Below are positions 54,585 to 64,000 of a DNA stretch of 64,000 nucleotides, in pieces. The translations under genes were made by a program, and so were the position numbers. Under the pieces are notes generated by a model, which ran no database searches, was not told where the DNA came from, and saw only the letters and a list, made by a program, of their open reading frames with translations. The stretch lies in the NCBI GenBank assembly GCA_018340375.1, contig JAFFJZ010000081.1:331001-395000 (forward strand), read 5' to 3'. Numbering within the stretch: the stretch's first letter is position 1; every line of letters starts with the position of its first letter. The stretch is from Gonatopus flavifemur. Its lineage: Eukaryota > Arthropoda > Insecta > Hymenoptera > Dryinidae.

Positions 54585-55654
54585 CACGGAGAGAAAAATA
54601 CAGTTGGAATTACTATGGTAGCTCACTATCCACAGACCAGATTGGAATTGACAAGAAAAATTATGGTATTTTCATCTAATTTTAGAAAACTCTACAGTAA
54701 TTTATAATGATGTCCGGTGCAATATTCACTGAATAAGAAATTTTCCTGAAGATCCATGAATTTCTGAATCTTATCACAGGAACTTTTACTGTGTAAATTG
54801 GAAAACGTCACTGAGAGAAATTCTTATAGTGACTGTAACTAAAACGTCTCAACTAAATATTTTCAATGACAGCTACTAAAAATTTGAATGTTTCAACTAA
54901 GAAATTATAGTAAATATAATCAAACTTGTTTTCGTATTCAATTGTCTTCGGACACTTTCCTTCCTTTCAAACTTGGGGTGCACGAGACGATATTCTCGCC
55001 GATATTCTAAAGGTATCGTCTCGGTATCGAAAAATATGGTAAGACTTGGGTATCGTCTCGGTCTCGTCTCGAAAATACGAGACGAGACCGATACTAATCT
55101 CGGGTCTCGTGCACCTATTTCAAACGTATAGGACGCGTGAGTCAAAGTTGTCAAAATTGCTACTTTAAATTGTGCAATTTAATTGTCAGGGCTAAAGGCT
55201 TTAATGCGTATTTTTCTACAAGGGAGTGGTATCTTCACAACATTCACTCTTATATTCAAAGTAGTAGAGGTATGGTTATAAATTGGAATCAAACATATAG
55301 TTCGCGACATTGCGATAAATGGATAAAATGTTCAAGAACAAGACAAAAATGAACCCTAGTGTCATTTTTTCAACCTTTTTCATATGATTTTCGTAGATTG
55401 TTATCTAGGTTATTATTTTGTACACATTCACAAGTCATTTTAACCAGAATTTATCAATTATCCTATTATAATGTAGCTTCCTATTGAAAAGTAGTTGTGA
55501 AAAATAGTCGTGTTTACTAAAAATCAAGTAATTCCGATCCCAACCTTCGGTTACATCGTACCATAAAAATTAGTAAGTGATACTGAAAAAAAATAGTTGA
55601 CACGTTATTTTACTAATTTTTTCAGATAATGGCAACTAATACTTTCTCTCAGTG
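54585..55654. mobile_element. TIR element with CACGGAGAGAAA/TTTCTCTCAGTG ends (copy 1)
   Basis: TA flanks both ends. The related internal word CACTGAGAGAAATTC occurs again at 54809. It hosts the hAT remnant at 54973-55117. Confidence 0.6.
54973..55117. mobile_element. hAT remnant, internally deleted (copy 1)
   Basis: The ends TTGGGGTGCACGAGAC and GTCTCGTGCACC are flanked by TTTCAAAC on both sides (54965-54972 and 55118-55125). Only 145 bp of the element remain, joined at TATCGTCTCGGT. Confidence 0.85.
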
Positions 55655-56644
55655 TATACCTATAATCTTTATGGGGAACTATTTTACTGTGTGGAAATAT
55701 AAATTTTCATCAAAATCAGAACTCGGTCTGGCATTAATAAGGAGCACAATAAAAAATATTGTGTCTTACATGAGGAAGTAATGGATCATTCTCTCCGTGT
55801 ATTCCACGCAATCAAAGTTTATTTTATCAATTATCGAACAACATTCTGTTCATATTTCGAAGATCCACAGGGATTTATCAACAACAAAATATATTTATTG
55901 CAAATGAATGCTCACTCTGTCATAAACAAACACACGTTCATTAACGTAGACGTGAAGCCCTGCTTAAAAGATCCGATTCAAACCTACAGGTCAATAGGTA
56001 TGAATCCGATTTTTGTCCAAGAATTTTCCTATTTGATCTTATTCAAATCTAATCGGTCTGAATAGGAAATTTTTATTCAATGAGATATAATCAGGAAATT
56101 CGGATCATGTACTTTCGAATTTACTGATTGTATCCCATTCGGTCGAAATTCCCTATTCAAAGCGATTATATTTGAATGAGATCAAATAGGAAATTCCCCG
56201 GACAAAAATCTAATTCAAACTGATTGACAAGTTACTAAGTTCAAATCGGATTTTTGAAGCAGGAAGATCAATATATTTATATCGTAACCGTGGGATATAC
56301 TTCATTGTGGCTGAAAGAGCCACGAATATTAGGGTGGCTCTTATTTTATATTTTGAAACGCCTGTTTAAAACGTCGTGATGGCCCCCCAAATATCTCTTG
56401 AAAATTATGTAAGAAATATTGTAGGACTCCTTCATGATATAGAACAAAATTAGAGGGTGGGCCGTACAGAAAACTTGTTTGTTGACAAAAAAAAATCAAA
56501 AAACACTATTTATATATGAAATAAGAACCACCCTAACGAGTATGCGACAAATTACCACAACTCTTCTTGAAGTCAATATGCGGAGTAATAAGAAAATACA
56601 GAAGCAGGAACCCAGATCAATTTTTAATTTATAATTCTGATAAC

Positions 56645-59600
56645 ATACCTGTGTTGTGACATAATGCATATTTACACGGAGAGAAAAATACAGTTGGAAT
56701 TACTATGGTAGCTCACTATCCACAGACCAGATTGGAATTGACAAGAAAAATTATGGTATTTTCATCTAATTTTAGAAAACTCTACAGTAATTTATAATGA
56801 TGTCCGGTGCAATATTCACTGAATAAGAAATTTTCCTGAAGATCCATGAATTTCTGAATCTTATCACAGGAACTTTTACTGTGTAAATTGGAAAACGTCA
56901 CTGAGAGAAATTCTTATAGTGACTGTAACTAAAACGTCTCAACTAAATATTTTCAATGACAGCTACTAAAAATTTGAATGTTTCAACTAAGAAATTATAG
57001 TAAATATAATCAAACTTGTTTTCGTATTCAATTGTCTTCGGACACTTTCCTTCCTTTCAAACTTGGGGTGCACGAGACGATATTCTCGCCGATATTCTAA
57101 AGGTATCGTCTCGGTATCGAAAAATATGGTAAGACTTGGGTATCGTCTCGGTATCTTTAGGCATAATATCGGTATCGTCTCGACGGTATCGACAAAATAT
57201 ATGTTTCTGAAGTTTGAATCGTTTATTGAAACAAATAAGTAATTGAATAACAAAACACTCGATAGCTCGAAGCCTAAGATCTTTCAGTGAATTCTTGAAA
57301 CAATTTCTTCTGCTCAAAATAGTTTATTTGAAAAGATGGATATCCGGTATTCATCAGATTTCATTAGATTGAATTTTCATTCCATTCCAAAAGGAGGATT
57401 CAAACTTTAACTAGGTACATGAAAATATTCTGTTCAACAATTACTCATAAAATGAATAGTTTAGAGGACTGCAGTTCAATTCCCAACAAATATTCATAAA
57501 CTTCGAGATCATTGAAGTATTCATGAATTCAAAAGGATGCAAAAAAAAACTAAAGAATTAACGGAGCATTCCATGTTAGAAGTTTTTCGAAACCAAAGGA
57601 TTCATTCTATTCATGTTCATATATAATTGCATACAATTAAATTTTAGTAATGATAATTTACGATCATTTTTGCTGACACTTCAGTGAAAATATTCACATC
57701 TGAAAAAATTTTTAAATTGAATAAAAATTTTATTAATGAAGTGAATCGTCTTCAAAGTCTCGGTTATAAAGACTGCGAACTGACAATTCACAAATACTAT
57801 TGGACCAACTTAACTTCATTGACTATCTCAAGCAATACTAAATCTAGATTTATAAATCTTGGATTAAGGGTACTCGAGCGTATCATAATTTTATTCGTCG
57901 CTAATTTACATATTAAAAAGAGACGAAGTCATGTATGGAAAAATGATATATCATTGTCGCTCGAGACCCTTTGAGCATTTATATTCTAATGACATAAGTA
58001 CATTCGTATTACATTATCAATTCTATCGAAGCAGATCATCAAATGAATTTACCACAGAATTTAGCATGAATAGGAACATATGTGTTTCAATTCTATGAAC
58101 GTCATTAACTATAGTTAGTGACGTTTTCATTTCAAGATTGGAACCATGCCCACACAGAACGACAATTCGAAAATAATTCATAATGAGTTCTTCAAGTCTC
58201 AATTGATTTATTTATAAACTCTTTCTGATCTGGTATGCCGTATGGGTATTATTTTTGTACGTCTTAGAAATGAAATTCACTTGATTTCATTAAATATCAA
58301 TATAATATCCCATAAATTACAAGAATTCTAAAATAGTTCAAAAGAATCCATGAAGAATTCCGAGACTTTATAAAGAATTATTTTTGGATAGTTTTGATAT
58401 ATGGGATGACTCCTTGATCACAAATTTGATTTATGTTATATACGATTATTTTTTATTGAATAATTCAATTTCATCCCTATTCTACGACGCAATTTGTCAA
58501 TTGTCAGTTTTCAATCTTCATATCGACTCTCGACTTTCATGTTTTATTAAGAATTTCAACTTTTATTCAGTTTGAGTATCAATCTTGTTCAAAAATTTAT
58601 GAAATTTTGACGTTTCAAAACACTTTCTTACTGTTTTCTATGTCTAACAATCCTAATTCATTGAAATATCCTATTGATTTCTAAGACTTGAGAATAGAAA
58701 AAATTGGTTGAATTTATTCAGAGGTGGATTTCATTTTTCATTATTATAATTGTTGAATTGATTTTTATATCATTTATTATTCTGTCATTATAATTATATT
58801 ATTATTAAATGATTCAATATTTATTCATTTTCCTCAAATGTAGATCGAGAGTGAAGAAATGTAATGCTAAAAAAAATATAAATTATGTCATATGTGAAAA
58901 TTCTAATTAATTTTTTTCATTTTCCTTTATCAGAAAGTATTTCAAAGTATCGACGATATTCTCGAGTATCGAGTCCTCAGTCTCGGTATCGTCTCGATTC
59001 CAATAATGAGAGTATCGTCTCGGTCTCGTCTCGAAAATACGAGACGAGACCGATACTAATCTCGGGTCTCGTGCACCCCTATTTCAAACGTATAGGACGC
59101 GTGAGTCAAAGTTGTCAAAATTGCTACTTTAAATTGTGCAATTTAGATTGTCGAGGGTCTAAAGGCTTTTAATGCGTATTTTTCTCTACAATGGGAGTGG
59201 TATCTTCACAAGGCATTCACTCTTATATGTACAAACGTAGTAAGAAGTATTGATATAGGTTATAAATTGGAATCAAACGATATAGTTTCCCTGGTCGACA
59301 TTGCGATAAAAGTGGATAAAATGTTCAAGAACAAGACAAAAATGAACCCTAGTGTCATTTTTTCAACCTTTTTCATATGATTTTCGTAGATTGTTATCTA
59401 GGTTATTATTTTGTACACATTCACAAGTCATTTTAACCAGAATTTATCAATTATCCTATTATAATGTAGCTTCCTATTGAAAAGTAGTTGTGAAAAATAG
59501 TCGTGTTTACTAAAAATCAAGTAATTCCGATCCCAACCTTCGGTTACATCGTACCATAAAAATTAGTAAGTGATACTGAAAAAAAATAGTTGACACGTTA

Positions 59601-60592
59601 TTTTACTAATTTTTTCAGATAATGGCAACTAATACTTTCTCTCAGTGTATACCTATAATCTTTATGGGGAACTATTTTACTGTGTGGAAATATAAATTTT
59701 CATCAAAATCAGAACTCGGTCTGGCATTAATAAGGAGCACAATAAAAAATATTGTGTCTTACATGAGGAAGTAATGGATCATTCTCTCCGTGTATTCCAC
59801 GCAATCAAAGTTTATTTTATCAATTATCGAACAACATTCTGTTCATATTTCGAAGATCCACAGGGATTTATCAACAAAATATATTTATTGCAAATGAATG
59901 CTCACTCTGTCATAAACAAACACACGTTCATTAACGTAGACGTGAAGCCCTGCTTAAAAGATCCGATTCAAACCTACAGGTCAATAGGTATGAATCCGAT
60001 TTTTGTCCAATAATTTTCTCCTATTTGATCTTATTCAAATCTAATCGGTCTGAATAGGAATTTTATTCAATGAGATATAATCAGGAAATTCGGATCATGT
60101 ACTTTCGAATTTACTGATTGTATCCCATTCGGTCGAAATTCCCTATTCAAAGCGATTATATTTGAATGAGATCAAATAGGAAATTCCCCGGACAAAAATC
60201 TAATTCAAACTGATTGACAAGTTACTAAGTTCAAATCGGATTTTTGAAGCAGGAAGATCAATATATTTATATCGTAACCGTGGGATATACTTCATTGTGG
60301 CTGAAAGAGCCACGAATATTAGGGTGGCTCTTATTTTATATTTTGAAACGCCTGTTTAAAACGTCGTGATGGCCCCCCAAATATCTCTTGAAAATTATGT
60401 AAGAAATATTGTAGGACTCCTTCATGATATAGAACAAAATTAGAGGGTGGGCCGTACAGAAAACTTGTTTGTTGACAAAAAAAAATCAAAAAACACTATT
60501 TATATATGAAATAAGAACCACCCTAACGAGTATGCGACAAATTACCACAACTCTTCTTGAAGTCAATATGCGGAGTAATAAGAAAATACAGA
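56645..60592 (+). repeat. Tandem duplication, copy 2 (3.95 kb)
   Basis: The longer copy, containing the complete hAT. It includes the second copy of the CACGGAGAGAAA element (56675-59647). Outside the deletion and the indel cluster the copies are almost identical. Confidence 0.9.
57063..59081. mobile_element. hAT element, 2019 bp, 8-bp target duplication TTTCAAAC
   Basis: Ends TTGGGGTGCACGAGAC and (inverted) TAGGGGTGCACGAGAC are flanked by TTTCAAAC at 57055-57062 and 59082-59089. Subterminal TATCGTCTCGGT words recur. Internal frames at 57684-57974 and 58384-58575 have no clear hAT motif, so it is probably degenerate or non-autonomous. Confidence 0.88.
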
Positions 60593-62668
60593 GTCATAGT
60601 TCCATCGTCATAGTCGGATATATCCCATGGATACGATACTGTGTTTGATAATCTTTAATATAAACTTTCCCGGTGTAGAATAACTGTTTTTCTCAATATT
60701 CAGAGTTCAATAAAGAATTCCCGTTGATGAAGTTATGTTAAAGTGATTAGGATTTAAAGAGTATTCATTCTACTACGACTCTTCAGTGTTTTTCTCTCGA
60801 AACCAGCCAGAAAAAGTAGCACTCGAAAAAGGTTGAGGATTTTGGGTCCTCATATTTGATTTTCAGACTCCGATTTATGGATGTTGCGGACAAAATGAGG
60901 ACAAAATCAGTTTAAAAATCGAACATGAGAACAAAAACTGTTCAAATTTTTCGACCCTTGCAGAGAATCGAAAAATGCTTGGAATAAAATCATATTTTCT
61001 TTGATCTTCCAGTGGACAAGGAAATCTCCCAAATATCTATCAGAAATCTTGATGCACAGTCTTCAATGTGTCTCCAAGAAACATATCCTTAAACTGTTCT
61101 TCGTTCTCACAAAATTTATATACCTCCTCTGATCTTCTTCCATTGTCTTGTGAAAACTTGGAAAAAGTACGGAGGAAATATAAAAATTTTGCAAAACTGA
61201 AAAAAATGACCAAGGAAAACTTTGCAGTGAGAGCTTTTAAAGCTTGAAGATATCACAATTACACATTTGAAAGAAATTATGAACTTTTTTCAAAGACATT
61301 TTCAGGATAACCTCATAGACACTTCTCAGATTCCTTATTTTAGATAGATGGGTATAAACCTGAAAGTGACCTCAAGGCCAGTTTTAGTTATCTTCGAAGA
61401 TATCTAAAATATTGCTTCAGAAATCTTAGAAGTATATTCGAGATATTTCTGAGATACCGTGAAAAATGTCTTCAATCAAAACCCCATTTCATTTTGAGTG
61501 AATATTTACTCCATCACAGAGAGAAAGAGAGAGACATTCCATTCCATTCTTTGGCCAACCAAAAGTGAGCCTGTCTTTGCTTTGGAGTGGAATTTTCAAT
61601 CTTCAAAGATATATTTCATTGAAAGTTGTACAATGATCATGCGAAAACCGATTCGATTTGATTTGAGTGGATTTTATTGATCCGTTTAACCAGAATAATA
61701 CACTCAAGTCCATCTATCACGATCAAAAGTTTCTTTAGAATTATTTGTTCGTCTTATTTATTTATTCATTTATTCAACGGGCTGGTACGTCTTTTAGGTA
61801 AAAAGCATATAAAGAAGAATGCCGCTTGCAACGAAAGAAGTATACATACATAAAATAATATAAAAATGAAATGAAGTCAATCGATGAATCACAGAAAAGC
61901 ACAGCGGCGAATATCAGACAGTACAAAGCAGATCAATAAACAAAATGCTCGTATACCCTAACAGTTTTCATGTCGCATCTCCGTAGACTTTACGTGGATA
62001 GATGGTGGACGTGGATATAACGTGGATGAACGGAGGTTCCACGTGGAGGCGACGTAGAAATGCCCGGTACTGTACGAGTATTCAATTAGTACATGTCCAG
62101 ATAGCAGCAGCTTTGAAATACGACACTGATCCAGAAAAGAAATCAAACTCATCCCTGTAAATACTGGCCAAACAACAAATGTGATTAACTGGATCAGTGT
62201 TTATAAACTTTGAAGTAAAAACCGGTATATCTTCTAAGAGACCTAAATGGTACATTGAAATCTTCATATTTATTTATTCCCATCTGTGTGTACCATTTCG
62301 TAACGTATAATCTTCTTCCGTTCGGAACTATGATTCTCTCCTCTATCTGTCTCCACCAAAAACGTGGGAAATCTAACAAGAAATTGTATCCAAATTACTT
62401 TAATTTGTATCGAATTCTCTCACATTGATAATTTAGAAAAAAATTTCTATTTTTCTCTTCAAAGTGAGGAAACCGATTATTAGTAAAAATTAATCTCCGA
62501 ATAAATCATTCTCAAAGAAGTCGGTTGCTCGCATCAACTACTTTGAGCCCAGCAAGCATCAAGAATCTTATTCGAAATAGATAAGTACTGCTCAAGAATG
62601 TGTCTAATCGTATTTCAAACTACGATGAAGTTCATTTGAATAATTTCGAAATCCTTTCATGATTATAG
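60593..62668. other. Intergenic or GPCR intron, no gene recognised
   Basis: A minus-strand sequence at 61755-61900 ending in AATAAATGAATAAATAAATAA looks like a LINE 3' tail. The segment at 61985-62075 matches an interspersed repeat at 27100-27200. No upstream GPCR exon was found. Confidence 0.4.
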
Positions 62669-62928
62669 GACGCGGAGTTGTGCGTATCCCTTGGTCTGAG
62701 TCTCCAATATCTGAGGGTTTCTGTGGTTTGTTGGCTGGCAGCGATGTGCCATCACCTGTACGCGACCGTGGCGTCAATGCCACGCCGAGACGATCCACCA
62801 ACTTATTTGAAATACAGTCTCTTCGCTTGGGGATTTCCTCTTCTAACCCTGGGCATTGCTATCCTCGTGCAAAGTCACGAATGCCAGAATATCTGGAATG
62901 TTGGTGACCTTACACCGTTTAACTGCTG
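62669..62928 (+). CDS. Isolated exon of a class B (secretin/Methuselah-like) GPCR, partial
   Basis: The exon runs from an acceptor attatag to a gtaagt donor at 62929, phase 0 to phase 2, 86 codons plus two bases. It encodes DAELCVSLGLSLQYLRVSVV, then CWLAAMCHHLYATV, then YLKYSLFAWGFPLLTLGIAI and ends ...FNCW. The cysteine at the head of TM3, the CWL...HLYAT segment of TM3-TM4 and the YS-x-x-AWG-x-P motif of TM5 are hallmarks of seven-transmembrane secretin-family receptors, with Methuselah-like proteins the best fit by eye. Such receptors signal through G proteins at the plasma membrane. Neighbouring exons were not found in the window, so it is one exon of a gene with very large introns or a relic. 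The frame is clean, which favours a real exon. Confidence 0.72.
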
Positions 62929-63266
62929 GTAAGTGTCTATTCAATGTTAGATACATACAAAAAAACGCCTCCTTTGAGATTTACATTCAAATACATCGTT
63001 ATTCGATTCAAGACGTGAATGAAGAATAAAGGTATTTTTTGCTTCACAATGATTTGAACTAATCAAGAGAATAAAGATGCATACAATAATTGAAACGCAA
63101 CGAATGTTTATCTTGTTGTTTTTATTCTTCCGCTCGATTGTTCTTCCAATCAACATGATCTAAAATCACACCGGTTCACTAAACGACGACAGATGTTCGG
63201 AACATATCCATGTGAATATCCACTGTGTAGATTCTTTCTCTCCAAGGTCGTTGCGGTATCAATCAG

Positions 63267-63300
63267 TATATAAGAACAAACTTTCACAAGTTCTTTCAGT
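63267..63300 (+). promoter_or_regulatory. Core promoter: TATATAAG and TCAGT initiator
   Basis: TATATAAG starts at 63267 and the A of TCAGT (63296-63300) is 31 bp downstream, ideal spacing for an arthropod polymerase II promoter. The ATG of the secreted-protein gene follows 47 bp after the presumed start site. Confidence 0.7.
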
Positions 63301-63344
63301 GCAATTCTGGCGTCCACACAAAAATTCTTTCAACTCAGTGCACG

Positions 63345-64000
63345 ATGAGAAATATGTTCTTACTGTGGATTGGGGTGGTCACGTTGAACGTGGTGCACGT
63401 AAGTCACAAGACACGATGAATAATTATTCGACAAGTGGTATTGTAATTTCTCACATTTTTAAACAGGGACTACCTTATCAAAGTATCCTGATACTCAGTG
63501 ATTTACACGAAAGAATCAATTTTATAGTCAACAAAACTAGAGATTTGAATGATGAACTCAAGTTTCACAAATCAGAAATTGAGCTGGAAACTACTCGAGT
63601 GATAAGCGAATTATATAAATCGATCGCCGACGAAACTTATTATAAAATAAATGTGAGTACATTCAATCCTCAATGTATTTGTGGATGTTTTCTTAATTCT
63701 CAAAGTATTTGAACTCTCGAATTGTTGCATAAACATTGCACAATTGTACGCTGTTATTCTTTGCACACCTGATTGGTACGTTGATTCGATTACCTTTCGT
63801 TCCGCGTATCTTTATCTCGCGCTTGAACAAAGAAATACATATCTTAATGTTTATTTTCTGGAAAAAAAACAAGTAATATGATATCATCAGAGGTGCATCA
63901 AATTTTCCAGTACTTAACTGTATCGAATCCAGTTGTTCCAACATGAGGATTGATATTCACAATATTTTTTACAGAGGGCAAGAGAGATTACCGAAGCTCG
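63345..64000 (+). CDS. 5' exons of a small secreted-protein gene, partial
   Basis: Exon 1 is 63345-63398 (18 codons), exon 2 is 63467-63652 (62 codons) and exon 3 starts at 63975 and runs off the window. Donors are gtaagt and gtgagt, acceptors aaacag and tttacag, and every junction is phase 0. Exon 1 encodes a typical signal peptide (MRNMFLLWIGVVTLNVVH). Exon 2 encodes a charged, helix-prone stretch (LSDLHERINFIVNKTRDLND, KFHKSEIELETTRVISELYK) with one possible N-glycosylation site, NKT. Exon 3 begins RAREITEA. The predicted product is a secreted, largely helical protein of unknown function; I do not recognise the family. It lies downstream of, and on the same strand as, the GPCR exon, possibly nested in an intron of that gene. 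Confidence 0.68.

Larger units (their letters stand above)
54555..56603 (+). repeat. Tandem duplication, copy 1 (2.05 kb)
   Basis: Nearly identical to 56645-60592 in the same orientation except for a missing 1871-bp interior and a cluster of small deletions at about 55185-55330. Together the copies cover 6 kb with only about 40 bp between them. No gene seen. Confidence 0.9.

Noticed and set aside
55781..56065. Open frame duplicated at 59774-60013, considered as a conserved gene
   Set aside because: Identity comes from the recent segmental duplication, the two frames differ in length, and no domain is seen.
57684..57974. 96-codon open frame inside the full hAT
   Set aside because: No DDE, LDPRFK or dimerisation motif is visible; kept only as content of the element.

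Overview
This is a eukaryotic, intron-bearing, AT-rich window from an insect genome, most likely Hymenoptera. The main evidence is two tandem insect-type odorant receptor (OR) genes with the seven-transmembrane 7tm_6 layout and a PLNxSRP motif of the kind common in wasp, bee and ant ORs. Mariner, hAT, foldback and LINE elements, arthropod-type TATA/TCAGT promoters and GT-AG introns fit this. No bacterial genes, CRISPR arrays, rRNA or convincing functional tRNA genes were seen. The order is an inference and I name no species. GENES. (1) The last two exons of an OR at 443-712, whose start lies upstream of the window. (2) A complete OR gene at 4113-26389: nine exons joined in phase give a 395-residue protein, and most of its 22 kb is intron filled by transposons. 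(3) One isolated exon (62669-62928) of a class B (secretin/Methuselah-like) GPCR. (4) The 5' end of a small secreted-protein gene (63345 to the window edge) with a textbook TATA plus initiator. LAYOUT. 0-4 kb: tail of the upstream OR, its poly(A) signal, and a collapsed LINE fragment. 4.1-26.4 kb: the second OR. Its intron 3 carries a mauritiana-type mariner inside an older TIR element plus several miniature elements. Its intron 6 carries an irritans-type mariner and a LINE flanked by a perfect 15-bp target duplication; the LINE itself contains a hAT, a foldback element inside that hAT, and a GC-rich foldback. 26.4-40 kb: no host gene, but SINE-like tRNA-derived pieces, a candidate LTR, a broken BED/hAT transposase, tandem repeats and a hairpin. 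40-43.3 kb: a dead mariner split by another TIR element, then a foldback element. 46-48.1 kb: an apparently intact Tc1/mariner-superfamily transposon with D,D41D spacing and arms of about 390 bp. 50-54.4 kb: non-autonomous elements, including a hAT with a perfect 8-bp target duplication and a long palindrome. 54.5-60.6 kb: a tandem direct duplication of 2.0 and 3.9 kb whose size difference is a 1871-bp deletion inside a hAT copy; clustered one-sided indels suggest part of it may be an assembly artefact. 60.6-64 kb: the GPCR exon and the secreted-protein gene. Only the ORs, the GPCR exon and the secreted gene look like host genes. The strongest mobile-element result is the intact D,D41D element at 46 kb together with shorter palindromic elements that share its CAGGGTG ends and TA target site.
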